Assembly: GCF_013201705.1 (NCBI RefSeq)
Contig: NZ_CP053837.1
Coordinates: forward strand, 310,001-374,000
Length of the DNA: 64,000 nucleotides
From: Aliarcobacter faecis
Lineage (GTDB): Bacteria > Campylobacterota > Campylobacteria > Campylobacterales > Arcobacteraceae
Direction of reading: 5' to 3'
The stretch's first letter is position 1. Every line of letters begins with the position of its first letter. The notes below the pieces were generated by a model. It was not told the DNA's origin, did no database searches, and was given only the letters and a program-made list of their open reading frames with translations. This document shows positions 25,554-35,088 of the stretch, piece by piece. The position numbers and the translations under genes were made by a program.

Positions 25554-25570
25554 TATGATTTTCATTATTA
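25554..25570 (+). promoter_or_regulatory. Promoter with Fur-box-like site before the TonB receptor
   Basis: A possible -10 TATGAT (25554-25559) is overlapped by TGATTTT-C-ATTATTA (25556-25570), which matches the Fur 7-1-7 pattern at 11 of 14 positions. The receptor start is 19 bases further on. Iron repression is likely by analogy with other TonB receptor genes. Confidence 0.5.
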
Positions 25571-25588
25571 TTATATAAAGGAAAGGTT

Positions 25589-27658
25589 TTGAATAAGAGA
25601 ATTATTATTTCAACAATAGCTTCATTTTTTGCTTTACAAAGTTTAAATGCAAATGAGGTAAAACTAGAAGAGATTTTAGTTACAACTGCTACAAAAACTC
25701 AAAAAAGTATAGATGGTGTTAGTGCTTCTATTGTTGTTATCACAAAAGAGGATATAGAAAAAATTAGTGCAACAACACTAAAAGATGTTTTAGATAAAGT
25801 TCCTTCAATTAACTCACAATTTGGAAGATTTCCACACGCAAGTGCTTTATCAAAGGGGTCAATTTCAATAAGAGGTGTTGGAGCAAATGGAACTTTAATT
25901 TTACTTGATGGAAAAAGATTAAGTGGTGAAACAGAGTCTCCTTATGAGATGAGTAGAATACCAGCTTCTATGATAGAGAGAATAGAGATAGTAAAAGGTT
26001 CTATGAGTACACTTTATGGTTCAGATGCAATAGGTGGAGTAATTAATATTATTACTAAAAAAAATATTGGTACATACCAAACAACTTTAGATGTGAAATA
26101 TGGTTCAAATGCCTACTCTCAAGCAAGAGAAAAAAATGCAAATTTCTCAACTATGGGAAATATTAATGGATTTAAATATAAAGCTTATGCTTCAACTCTT
26201 GATACTTCTTCTTATAAAATAGATAAAGCTTATAAACAAAAAGTTATAAATCCAAATACAGGAGCAGAAATTCTACCAGCAGGTAATCCTCAAAGTGGAA
26301 AAAGTGGAGTTTTAGGAGTTACTTATGGAGATGAATCAACTGTAAATACAACAGGAGTTAGTTTAGAAAAAAATGTTACAGATAATTTAACTTTAGGAGT
26401 AGATTTTAACTACTTTAAAGAGGATAGAAAGGGACAATATTTAGGTTCATCTCAAGGAACGAATTTAAATGGAATGATTTTAAATACACCAGTTAAATCA
26501 AAAGATGATAATAGTAGAGTTGATTATTCAGCTTTTGCAAAATATTATGTAAATGATGATTTATCTACAAGTTTAAGATTTTATGAGTCATATTATAAAA
26601 AAAGAAATGAAACAACTCCTATAAATTTTGCAGGTCCAGTAAATAAAAAATTTAGTGCAAATGTAAAGATAGATAATATTGAATCAATTACAACTTATGC
26701 TTTAAATAACGCAAATTTACTTACTTTTGGTCTTGATTATAGAAAAGAGACAAGAGATAGTGCTGCAATAAATCCAAATCCACAATCAAGTGAATTTGTA
26801 CAAAAAACTATAGAGTATAAATCTGTTTATTTACAAGATGAGATAGAATTAACAGATAGTTTAAATGCAACAATTGGTGCAAGATATGATGATATATCAA
26901 ATGCTGATAGCAAAGCTACTTTTCAAGCAGGAGTTGTGCAAAAACTAGGTGATAATACAAGAATTAGAGCAAATTATGCGAGTGGTTATAGAGCTCCTGA
27001 TATTGCAGAGCTTTATGTTGTTGCTCCATTATTTAAAGATGGTAAAAGATACGGTTCAGAAGTTATAAATGCTTTTAAAACTTCTGCTTATGATTTAAAA
27101 CCAGAGAAATCAGATACTTTTGAATTAGCACTTGTAAATAGTTTTAATAATTTTAACTCTGAAATTGTATTATTTAAAACTATTGTAAAAGATAAAATTG
27201 AGAGTGTTCCTTATGGCACAGGAGGGAGTAAATACTATACATCTGAGAATTTAGATAAAGTTGATATAAATGGAGTTGAGGTTAATTTAGATTATAAATT
27301 TAATGATAGTTTTGATACTACATTTAATTTAACATATCTTGATACAAAGGATAAAAGTACAAATAAAGAGCTTACATATACTCCAAATTTATCAGCATCT
27401 TTAAATCTAAATTATAAAATCTTAGATAATCTATCTTCAAATTTAGCTCTTAGATATATTGGAAAACAGTATGAAGATCAATTAAATAGAAATAAAGTAG
27501 ATGATTATACTTTGGTTGATTTAGGTTTATCTTATGATATTAATAAAATTTTTACTCTTTATGGAGGAGTTGATAATATCTTTGATAAAAAAGTTAATGA
27601 AAATGTAGATATAAATGTAGGAACATATTACTTTGCTGGACTTAGAGCAAAATTTTAA
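25589..27658 (+). CDS. TonB-dependent outer membrane receptor
   Basis: A 689-residue outer-membrane gated channel. After a signal peptide (about 1-21, SLNA-NE) comes a TonB-box-like EEILVTTA, a plug domain with SISIRGVGANGTLILLDGK and MSTLYGSDAIGGVINIITKK, and a beta-barrel ending in YYFAGLRAKF with terminal Phe. The RGYR-type barrel motif appears as NYASGYRAPDIAELY near 465. The start is TTG with AAGGAAAGG upstream. Plug and barrel resemble siderophore/haem or metal-complex receptors (FepA/CirA group); the ligand is unknown. It probably supplies the ABC importer encoded just upstream. Confidence 0.92.
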   Translation: MNKRIIISTIASFFALQSLNANEVKLEEILVTTATKTQKSIDGVSASIVVITKEDIEKISATTLKDVLDKVPSINSQFGRFPHASALSKGSISIRGVGANGTLILLDGKRLSGETESPYEMSRIPASMIERIEIVKGSMSTLYGSDAIGGVINIITKKNIGTYQTTLDVKYGSNAYSQAREKNANFSTMGNINGFKYKAYASTLDTSSYKIDKAYKQKVINPNTGAEILPAGNPQSGKSGVLGVTYGDESTVNTTGVSLEKNVTDNLTLGVDFNYFKEDRKGQYLGSSQGTNLNGMILNTPVKSKDDNSRVDYSAFAKYYVNDDLSTSLRFYESYYKKRNETTPINFAGPVNKKFSANVKIDNIESITTYALNNANLLTFGLDYRKETRDSAAINPNPQSSEFVQKTIEYKSVYLQDEIELTDSLNATIGARYDDISNADSKATFQAGVVQKLGDNTRIRANYASGYRAPDIAELYVVAPLFKDGKRYGSEVINAFKTSAYDLKPEKSDTFELALVNSFNNFNSEIVLFKTIVKDKIESVPYGTGGSKYYTSENLDKVDINGVEVNLDYKFNDSFDTTFNLTYLDTKDKSTNKELTYTPNLSASLNLNYKILDNLSSNLALRYIGKQYEDQLNRNKVDDYTLVDLGLSYDINKIFTLYGGVDNIFDKKVNENVDINVGTYYFAGLRAKF

Positions 27659-27667
27659 AGGAATTTT

Positions 27668-28069
27668 ATGTATGAACTCTTAAAAACTATACACATAATA
27701 ACTATTGTTTTATTTGTAGGAACTGTATTTTTTAGAACATTTGTTTTATTTAAATTATCAAAGATTTATGAGAAACAAGAGAGTATGAAAATACAAAAGT
27801 TTTTAGGAAATGAAGCTAGAAAAATAATAAGGATAAATAACTCTATCCTTATTATCTCTGGAATTTTATTATATACACTATTTTATATGAAAAGTGCCTC
27901 TTTGATACTTATAATAAAAGCAATTTTAGGATTACTTTTAGCTTTGGCATTTTTTGGTATTCCAAAGTTTTTAGAAAAAATCAATACAAAGCCTAAATTT
28001 ACAATACTTTTCCACTATTTTTATTTTTCATTACTACTTTTAGTTATTATTTTTTCTCAATATATTTAA
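27668..28069 (+). CDS. Small membrane protein, CopD/HemJ-like appearance
   Basis: A 133-residue protein with about four membrane segments (near 5-27, 55-73, 77-98 and 112-131). The N-terminal LLKTIHIITIVLFVGTVFF has a His in the first helix followed by a small-residue motif, as in CopD- and HemJ-like haem or copper membrane proteins, and a second His lies near 115 in the last helix. The similarity is by eye only. It begins 9 bases after the TonB receptor stop with AAAGGAATTTT as RBS, so the two are co-transcribed and it probably serves the same uptake process. Confidence 0.7.
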   Translation: MYELLKTIHIITIVLFVGTVFFRTFVLFKLSKIYEKQESMKIQKFLGNEARKIIRINNSILIISGILLYTLFYMKSASLILIIKAILGLLLALAFFGIPKFLEKINTKPKFTILFHYFYFSLLLLVIIFSQYI

Positions 28070-28213
28070 ATAAAATATATAATCATAAGTAAAACTTATT
28101 ATTTTTAAATAAATTTATATTATAATTTAAGGATGTTTTAATAATTATTCAAATAGTATTCTATTTATCAAAGGATAAATATTATTCTTTGTAAAAAATT
28201 TAAGGAGTTTTTT

Positions 28214-28915
28214 ATGGCTTGTGATACATCTATAAAAGCAAGAGAAGATAAAAAAATAGTTAAAAATGAAAATTCAAATGAAATAATAAAGGATAAAAAA
28301 ATGAGTTCTACAATGGTTTTAAGAAGAATGCCAGAATTTAAAATGAGTGCATATAATGCAGCAACAGGACACTATACAACAGTTTCAAGTGAAGATTATA
28401 AAGGAAAATGGACAGTAATTTGTTTCTATCCAGCAGATTTTACTTTTGTTTGCCCAACTGAAATAGCTGCTATGAATGCAAAATATGATGAGTTTACTGA
28501 GCTTGGAGTTGAGATTTTACCAGTTTCTACTGATACGAAATTCTCTCATAAAAGATTTGCTGAAACTGAGCCTATTTTAAAAGGATTAAAACTTACAATT
28601 GGTGCTGATACAACTAAAAGTGTAGCTTCTGATTTTGGTGTATTATTAGAAGAAGAGGGAGTTGCTTTAAGAGGAAGATTTTTATTTAATCCAGATGGAA
28701 TTTGTGTAGCTCAAGAAGTTCAAGCAGATAGTGTTGGAAGAAATGTAAATGAGTTCTTAAGACAAGTTAGAGCTTGGCAACATGCAAGTAAAACTGGTGA
28801 AGTTTGCCCAGCAGGTTGGAGACCAGGTAAGAAAACACTTCCAGTAAATACTGATGTTGAGCAGATGACAGGAAGAGTTGGAGATTATATCACTTTAGAA
28901 GAGATACTATCTTAA
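28214..28915 (+). CDS. 2-Cys peroxiredoxin (AhpC/Prx1 type)
   Basis: Thiol peroxidase that reduces H2O2 and organic peroxides. Peroxidatic Cys80 is in DFTFVCPTE and resolving Cys198 in EVCPAGW, and the conserved Arg lies in the ALRGRF region; the C-terminal arm ends in GDYITLEEIL. The protein is 233 residues, about 30 longer than usual, because of a charged Lys/Glu-rich N-terminal extension. The first ATG has TTAAGGAG; a second ATG at codon 30 also has AAAGGA upstream and would give a normal-length enzyme. It lies alone, convergent with the MFS gene and 145 bases after the TonB cluster. Confidence 0.92.
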   Translation: MACDTSIKAREDKKIVKNENSNEIIKDKKMSSTMVLRRMPEFKMSAYNAATGHYTTVSSEDYKGKWTVICFYPADFTFVCPTEIAAMNAKYDEFTELGVEILPVSTDTKFSHKRFAETEPILKGLKLTIGADTTKSVASDFGVLLEEEGVALRGRFLFNPDGICVAQEVQADSVGRNVNEFLRQVRAWQHASKTGEVCPAGWRPGKKTLPVNTDVEQMTGRVGDYITLEEILS

Positions 28916-28920
28916 TATCT

Positions 28921-28951
28921 TAAAGAGACAAAGTATTACTTTGTCTCTTTA
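28921..28951. terminator. Bidirectional terminator between peroxiredoxin and MFS genes
   Basis: TAAAGAGACAAAGT (28921-28934) pairs with ACTTTGTCTCTTTA (28938-28951), 14 perfect pairs and a 3-base loop. It lies between convergent genes and includes the MFS stop codon, so it can serve both. Confidence 0.8.
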
Positions 28952-30094
28952 AACTCTATATTTTTTATAAAAAATCATACACAAAATAAGCCCAAAAAAT
29001 GCCATAAATGCTCCAACAAGAGCAGGATATTCAAATCCTAATCCATATAAAAGTGGAATTCCACCAAATAAAGCTCCTAAAGAGTTTGCTACATTAAAAG
29101 CAGCTTGCATAAAAGCAGCTCCTAACATTTCAGAGTTTTTTGCACTTTTTATCATTACCATATTTATAGGAGTTCCAATACTCATAGCAAAAACTCCACA
29201 AATAAAGGTTAAAGCTAAGGATAAAAACTTATTTTCAGATAAGAAAAAAACTAGGATAAGAAAAAATACCATTAAACTCAAAAGATAAATTGCAACTTTT
29301 ATTGGATCTTTTTTATCTGCTAAATAACCACCTAAAATATTTCCTAAAACCATTCCTACTCCTGCAACAAGCATAAGATATGAAATAGAACTAGGTTCAA
29401 ATTTTGAAACATTAATTAAAAGAGGTGCAATATAACTAAACCAAGCAAAAAGTCCACCAAAACCAATAGCAACAATTAAAATAATATGCCAAGCTTTGAT
29501 TGTAAGAAAAAACTCTATCTCCTCTTTGAAAGTTACAGTTTTAAGTGATTTTAGTTTTGGCATAAATTTAAATAGAGCTAAAATTGTCAAAACACCTAGT
29601 ATACTAACAGCAAAAAATGCCCATTTATAGCTAAATTTATGCCCAATATATGTAAGAAATGGAACCATTAGTAAAATTGCCAGAGTAAGCCCAGAAAACA
29701 TAGAGGAAACAGCTTGTGCCTCTTTACCTTTTTGTGCTAGTTTAATTGCAACTATTGTTCCAACTCCAAAGAAAGCTCCATGTGGAAGACCTGCTAAAAA
29801 TCTTGACATGAGTAAAGTATTATAATCTGGAGCAATTATAGTAAAAGCATTAAATAGTGAAAATAGAATCATATAAACTATTAAAATATTTTTTGGTGGA
29901 AATTTTGAACTTAAAGCTACAAGTATAGGTGCTCCAATAACAACTCCAAAAGCATAAGCAGAGATTAAATGCCCAGCTATTGGAATAGATACTTCCAAAT
30001 CTTTTGCAACATCTGGTAAAAGTCCCATAATAATAAATTCTGTTGTTCCAATAGCCAATCCACCAATAGCTAAAGGAAGTAGTTGTTTTGTCAT
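28949..30094 (-). CDS. MFS transporter, drug:H+ antiporter-1 type (AraJ/YdhP-like)
   Basis: A 12-segment major facilitator of 381 residues. The N-terminal LAIGGLAIGTTEFIIMGLLPDVA is the hallmark of the DHA1 AraJ/YdhP/arabinose-efflux group, RFLAGLPHGAFFGVG (near 98) corresponds to motif B with its conserved Arg, and GGYLADKKDP (near 259) is the mid-protein copy of motif A. Such proteins export drugs or sugars; the substrate here is unknown. It is on the minus strand, 57 bases after the alpha/beta hydrolase, and might share its transcript. Confidence 0.85.
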   Translation of the reverse strand: MTKQLLPLAIGGLAIGTTEFIIMGLLPDVAKDLEVSIPIAGHLISAYAFGVVIGAPILVALSSKFPPKNILIVYMILFSLFNAFTIIAPDYNTLLMSRFLAGLPHGAFFGVGTIVAIKLAQKGKEAQAVSSMFSGLTLAILLMVPFLTYIGHKFSYKWAFFAVSILGVLTILALFKFMPKLKSLKTVTFKEEIEFFLTIKAWHIILIVAIGFGGLFAWFSYIAPLLINVSKFEPSSISYLMLVAGVGMVLGNILGGYLADKKDPIKVAIYLLSLMVFFLILVFFLSENKFLSLALTFICGVFAMSIGTPINMVMIKSAKNSEMLGAAFMQAAFNVANSLGALFGGIPLLYGLGFEYPALVGAFMAFFGLILCMIFYKKYRV

Positions 30095-30151
30095 AAAAAT
30101 TTTACCCTTTTTTTATTTTCTTGGCATTTTATACAAAAAAGGTTAAAAAGG

Positions 30152-30907
30152 CTATTTGCACCAACTCTCTAATTGAGAAGTAAAAAGTACTGGAGACTCT
30201 ATCATAGGATAGTGTCCAGCTTCTTCAAACTCTATAATCTCAATATCATCAAACTCTTGAAAATATTTTAGTACTTCATTTTTTGAAAATACTCTTAAAT
30301 CATATTTTCCAGTAATAATTTTAATTGGAATATTAAGTTTTATTTTTTTGTCTTCTTCAAAATTTATATTTAAATACATACTCATATATCCTAATCTTGC
30401 TTCCAATATTGAAGAGTTTAAAGCTAGATTTATACGATAATTTTTCCAAGTTTGATTATATCTTTTACTTGATTGCTCTACAACTTCTTCTATTTTAGAA
30501 CTATCTTTTGACATTTGTGATAATAAATTCTCTTTTGCTTTAGGGGTACTTTTTACACCTTTATAACTAATGGGAGTTATTAAAATAAGTTTTTTTACTC
30601 TCTCATCACTAGAAGATATATGTTGAGCTATCATAGTAGACATTGAGTGAGCTACTAAAATATACTTATCTATTTTTAAAGAAGAGATAAGATTTATTAC
30701 ATCATTTTTAGCTTCTTCTAAACTATATTCTCCAAAAATATTTTTAGATTTTCCATAACCTCTTAAATCTATGAAAAAATAGCTAAAATTCTCTTTATCT
30801 AAATAAGGAATAGAAGCTTTATAATTTGTACAATCTCCAAATAGTTCATGTAAAAAAACAACTTTCTTTTGACCTTCTCCAAAATTTTTATAATTTAATA
30901 TTTCCAT
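30152..30907 (-). CDS. Alpha/beta hydrolase fold protein
   Basis: A cytosolic hydrolase of 251 residues. The oxyanion region FLHELFGD (near 18), DLRGYGKS (near 47), nucleophile Ser88 in VAHSMST, acid Asp in GKYDLRV (near 203) and His in EAGHYPM (near 235) form a complete triad. The elbow is AHSMS, where GxSxG normally has glycines at both ends. It resembles esterases and lactonases of the BioH/RutD type; the substrate is not evident. First in the minus-strand pair with the MFS transporter. Confidence 0.82.
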   Translation of the reverse strand: MEILNYKNFGEGQKKVVFLHELFGDCTNYKASIPYLDKENFSYFFIDLRGYGKSKNIFGEYSLEEAKNDVINLISSLKIDKYILVAHSMSTMIAQHISSSDERVKKLILITPISYKGVKSTPKAKENLLSQMSKDSSKIEEVVEQSSKRYNQTWKNYRINLALNSSILEARLGYMSMYLNINFEEDKKIKLNIPIKIITGKYDLRVFSKNEVLKYFQEFDDIEIIEFEEAGHYPMIESPVLFTSQLESWCK

Positions 30908-30983
30908 TTAGATCCTTTTGAATAGGCTATTTTAATAAAAAAGAGATAATAAGGTAATAAAGCAAATATTAAGAGCATTTAGA

Positions 30984-30989
30984 TATAAT
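30984..30989 (+). promoter_or_regulatory. -10 element of the rpsL operon promoter
   Basis: TATAAT in GATATAATGCAAAAC, about 128 bases before rpsL. The resulting leader of about 120 bases contains CTTCAAAA/TTTTGAAG (31040-31057) and TGAGTAG/CTACTCA (31071-31092) stems. Confidence 0.6.
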
Positions 30990-31039
30990 GCAAAACTTTT
31001 TTAGAAAACACTATATAGTTTCCTAGAATGGTAGTATCG

Positions 31040-31092
31040 CTTCAAAAAATTTTGAAGATTACGAGAAGCATGAGTAGGGCTATAGCTACTCA
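31040..31092 (+). promoter_or_regulatory. Structured leader of rpsL-rpsG-fusA
   Basis: Two hairpins: CTTCAAAA (31040-31047) with TTTTGAAG (31050-31057), and TGAGTAG (31071-31077) with CTACTCA (31086-31092). They end 24 bases before the rpsL start. They may be a ribosomal-protein control element; S7 is the usual regulator of this operon, but its known target lies between rpsL and rpsG in E. coli. Confidence 0.4.
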
Positions 31093-31116
31093 AACCAAAT
31101 TAAGAAAAGGAAAGAG

Positions 31117-31497
31117 ATGCCTACAATTAATCAGCTTGTAAGAAACGAGCGAAAAAAAGTGATTGAAAAATCAAAATCACCAGCATTAAAAAAATGTCCA
31201 CAAAGAAGAGGAGTATGTACAAGAGTATATACAACAACTCCTAAAAAACCTAACTCAGCTTTAAGAAAAGTTGCAAAAGTTAGATTAACAACTGGATTTG
31301 AAGTTATTTCATATATCGGTGGAGAAGGACATAACCTTCAAGAGCACTCAATAGTGTTAGTAAGAGGGGGAAGAGTAAAAGATTTACCTGGGGTTAAATA
31401 CCACATCGTAAGAGGTGCGTTAGATTCAGCTGGAGTAAACAACAGAACTGTATCTAGATCTAAATATGGTACAAAAAGACCAAAAGCTAAAAAATAA
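31117..31497 (+). CDS. rpsL: 30S ribosomal protein S12 (uS12)
   Basis: Decoding-centre protein. [15 protein letters not shown] (near 41) and [13 protein letters not shown] (near 86) carry the lysines whose change gives streptomycin resistance; both are the wild-type, susceptible form. 126 residues, with the usual C-terminal SKYGTKRPK. First gene of the str operon, RBS AAAGGAAAG. Confidence 0.99.
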   Translation: MPTINQLVRNERKKVIEKSKSPALKKCPQRRGVCTRVYTTTPKKPNSALRKVAKVRLTTGFEVISYIGGEGHNLQEHSIVLVRGGRVKDLPGVKYHIVRGALDSAGVNNRTVSRSKYGTKRPKAKK

Positions 31498-31509
31498 GTA
31501 GAAGGATAG

Positions 31510-31980
<471 letters not shown>

Positions 31981-31989
31981 GATAAAATT

Positions 31990-34098
31990 ATGGCAAGAAA
32001 AATACCACTCAATAGAGTAAGAAATATTGGTATTGCTGCACATATTGATGCAGGAAAAACAACAAGTACAGAGAGAATTTTATTCTATACAGGAGTTTCT
32101 CATAAAATTGGAGAAGTTCACGAAGGTGCTGCAACTATGGACTGGATGGAACAAGAGCAAGAAAGAGGTATTACAATTACTTCTGCTGCTACAACTTGTT
32201 TCTGGAACCACCCAAAAACAAATGAACAATTACAAATAAACATCATTGATACTCCAGGTCACGTTGACTTTACTATTGAAGTTGAGAGATCTATGAGGGT
32301 TCTTGATGGTGCTGTTGCTGTATTTTGTTCAGTTGGAGGGGTTCAACCACAAAGTGAAACTGTTTGGAGACAAGCAAATAAGTATGGAGTTCCAAGAATT
32401 ATCTATGTAAATAAAATGGATAGAACAGGGGCTAACTTCTTTAATGTTATGAACCAAGTAAGAGATAGATTAAAAGCAAATCCAGTTCCACTTCAAATTC
32501 CAATTGGTGCAGAAGACCAATTTAGAGGAATGGTAGATTTAGTAAAAATGAAAGCTTATACTTATACTCTTGATGCACAAGCTGGAGAGATGTATAAAAT
32601 TGAAGAGATTCCTGCTGATTTAGTTGATACAGCTAATGAATATAGAGAAAAACTTATAGAAGCTGCTGCTGAATCAAGTGATGAGTTAATGGATAAATAT
32701 CTTGGTGGTGAGGAATTAACTGAAGAAGAGATTGTTTCTGGAATTAAAAAAAGATGTTTAGCTATGGAAGTTACTCCAATGGTTTGTGGAACATCATTTA
32801 AAAATAAAGGTATTCAACCATTATTAGATGCAGTTGCTATGTATTTACCAGCTCCAACAGAAGTTGCTGATATTAAAGGTGAAACTCAAGATGGTGAAGC
32901 TGTTATTGTTCCTTCAACTGATAAAGGTGAAGTTGCAGCATTAGCATTTAAAATTATGACTGACCCATTTGTTGGACAATTAACATTTACAAGAGTTTAT
33001 AGAGGGGTTTTAGAATCTGGAACTTATGTATTAAACTCAACAAAAATGAAAAAAGAGAGAATCGGAAGATTACTTAAAATGCATGCAAACTCTAGAGAAG
33101 AGATTAAAGAACTTTATGCTGGAGAAATTGGAGCAGTTGTTGGTCTTAAAGATACAATCACTGGAGATACTTTAGCAAGTGAAAAAGACCCAGTTATCCT
33201 AGAAAGAATGGATTTCCCGGATCCAGTTATTAGTGTTGCGGTTGAACCAAAAACTAAAGCTGACCAAGAGAAAATGGGAATTGCTTTAGGAAAACTAGCT
33301 GAAGAAGATCCATCATTTAGAGTAAATACTGATGAAGAATCAGGTCAAACTATTATTTCTGGAATGGGTGAATTACACCTTGAAATTCTTGTAGATAGAA
33401 TGAAAAGAGAGTTTAAAGTTGAAGCTGAAGTTGGAGCTCCACAAGTTGCATATAGAGAGACTATTAAAAATGCTGTTAAGCAAGAGTATAAATATGCAAA
33501 ACAATCTGGAGGTAAAGGTCAATATGGACATGTTTACTTAGAGATTAAACCAATGGCTTCTGGAAGTGAACCAACATTCAAATTTAATAATGATATTAAA
33601 GGTGGGGTTGTACCAAAAGAGTATATTCCTGCGGTTGAAAAAGGTTGTTCTGAAGCAATGCAAGGTGGAATTCTTGCTGGTTATCCAATGGTTGATATTG
33701 AAGTTACACTTTATGATGGAAGCTACCACGAAGTGGATTCATCTGAAATGGCGTTTAAATTAGCTGCTTCAATGGGATTTAAACAAGGTTGTAGAAGTGC
33801 AGCTGCAGGTGCAGTTTTACTTGAGCCAATTATGAAAGTTGAAATCGAAACTCCTGAAGAGTATATGGGAGATGTTATTGGAGATTGTAACAAAAGAAGA
33901 GGACAAGTTAATTCTATGGATGATAGAGCAGGTATCAAACTTGTTACTGCCATGATTCCATTATCTGAAATGTTTGGATACTCTACAGATTTAAGATCTA
34001 TGTCTCAAGGAAGAGCGACATATTCTATGATTTTTGATGCTTATCAAGAAGTTCCAAAAAATGTTTCTGAAGAGATTATGAAAAAAAGAAATGGGTAA
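31990..34098 (+). CDS. fusA: Translation elongation factor G
   Basis: GTPase driving translocation and, with RRF, ribosome recycling. G1 [13 protein letters not shown] (near 17), switch [14 protein letters not shown]3 DTPGHVDF (near 85) and G4 NKMDR (near 139) are present, followed by domains II to V ending at [10 protein letters not shown]. 702 residues, normal. It begins 9 bases after rpsG and completes the rpsL-rpsG-fusA operon; tuf is elsewhere (7190). Confidence 0.99.
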   Translation: MARKIPLNRVRNIGIAAHIDAGKTTSTERILFYTGVSHKIGEVHEGAATMDWMEQEQERGITITSAATTCFWNHPKTNEQLQINIIDTPGHVDFTIEVERSMRVLDGAVAVFCSVGGVQPQSETVWRQANKYGVPRIIYVNKMDRTGANFFNVMNQVRDRLKANPVPLQIPIGAEDQFRGMVDLVKMKAYTYTLDAQAGEMYKIEEIPADLVDTANEYREKLIEAAAESSDELMDKYLGGEELTEEEIVSGIKKRCLAMEVTPMVCGTSFKNKGIQPLLDAVAMYLPAPTEVADIKGETQDGEAVIVPSTDKGEVAALAFKIMTDPFVGQLTFTRVYRGVLESGTYVLNSTKMKKERIGRLLKMHANSREEIKELYAGEIGAVVGLKDTITGDTLASEKDPVILERMDFPDPVISVAVEPKTKADQEKMGIALGKLAEEDPSFRVNTDEESGQTIISGMGELHLEILVDRMKREFKVEAEVGAPQVAYRETIKNAVKQEYKYAKQSGGKGQYGHVYLEIKPMASGSEPTFKFNNDIKGGVVPKEYIPAVEKGCSEAMQGGILAGYPMVDIEVTLYDGSYHEVDSSEMAFKLAASMGFKQGCRSAAAGAVLLEPIMKVEIETPEEYMGDVIGDCNKRRGQVNSMDDRAGIKLVTAMIPLSEMFGYSTDLRSMSQGRATYSMIFDAYQEVPKNVSEEIMKKRNG

Positions 34099-34128
34099 TA
34101 AGTTTTTACAGTTTTCTTAAAAATGGGG

Positions 34129-34159
34129 GGGATGTGCTTTTGCATATCCCTTTTTTTTT
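34129..34159 (+). terminator. Rho-independent terminator of the str operon
   Basis: GGGATGTGC (34129-34137), loop TTTT, GCATATCCC (34142-34150) with one G-U pair, then a run of nine T. A strong classical terminator. Confidence 0.9.
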
Positions 34160-34220
34160 AGATTTATATGAGAAATTTTAAAGTAGATTTTTTATATAAA
34201 TTTAAATAAAAGAGGAAGTA

Positions 34221-35087
34221 TTGAGATTAGAAAAAAGTTGTAAACATCTAGATAAAATTGAAAATATAGGTGTTGTTCTTAGACCCCATAGTCCTGATTT
34301 AAAAGATATATTTTTCAAAATAGAGAAGCTTTTTTTAGAGAAAAATATAAATTTAATGCTAGAAGAAGATTCTGCAAAAATGATAGGAAAAAGTGGAGTG
34401 AATTTTGATACTTTATGCCAAAGAGTAGATTTTTTAATAAGTATAGGTGGAGATGGAACACTTTTGGGACTTGCTAGAAAAGCTTTTAAATATGATTTAC
34501 CCGTACTTGGAATAAATTTAGGAACTTTAGGATTTTTAACAGATTTGAGTATGGAACAGCTTCCAAAATTTATTGATGATTTAATTAATGATGATTATAA
34601 AATTAGTCCAAGAATGATAATTGAAGGACAAATAAAAAGTAAGAAATTTATAGCTTTTAATGATATAGTAATATCAAGAAAGAATCTCTCTTCAATGCTT
34701 GAAGTTCGAGCAAAAATTGATAAAAATGCTTTTAATACATATTTTGGAGATGGTTTGATTGTTTCAACTCCTAGTGGCTCAACAGCATATAACTTATCTG
34801 TTGGAGGACCAATAGTTTATCCTCTTACAAATGCTTTTATAATAACTCCAATAGCACCACATTCACTCACTCAAAGACCTATTGTTGTACCTGCTGAATT
34901 TGAAATAGAGTTTAAAGTTACAAAAGATAGTGGTGCTATAGTAATTATTGATGGGCAAGAGTTATATGATTTAGAAAAAGATGAGATTATAAAGATAAAA
35001 ATTGCTACAAAAAAATCAAAAATGCTTCATAGAAGTAGTAGGGATTTTTTTGAAGTTTTAAGTGAAAAATTAAGATGGGGAAATTAG
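34221..35087 (+). CDS. nadK: NAD kinase
   Basis: Phosphorylates NAD to NADP using ATP or polyphosphate. The family motifs are ISIGGDGTLLGLAR (near 75, GGDGT), NLGTLGFLTD (near 98) and the GDGLIVSTPSGSTAYNLSVGGP stretch (core TPSGSTAYNLS near 188). 288 residues, normal. The start is TTG with AGAGGAAG upstream. recN follows after 1 base, a gene pairing common in many bacteria. Confidence 0.95.
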   Translation: MRLEKSCKHLDKIENIGVVLRPHSPDLKDIFFKIEKLFLEKNINLMLEEDSAKMIGKSGVNFDTLCQRVDFLISIGGDGTLLGLARKAFKYDLPVLGINLGTLGFLTDLSMEQLPKFIDDLINDDYKISPRMIIEGQIKSKKFIAFNDIVISRKNLSSMLEVRAKIDKNAFNTYFGDGLIVSTPSGSTAYNLSVGGPIVYPLTNAFIITPIAPHSLTQRPIVVPAEFEIEFKVTKDSGAIVIIDGQELYDLEKDEIIKIKIATKKSKMLHRSSRDFFEVLSEKLRWGN

Positions 35088-35088
35088 T

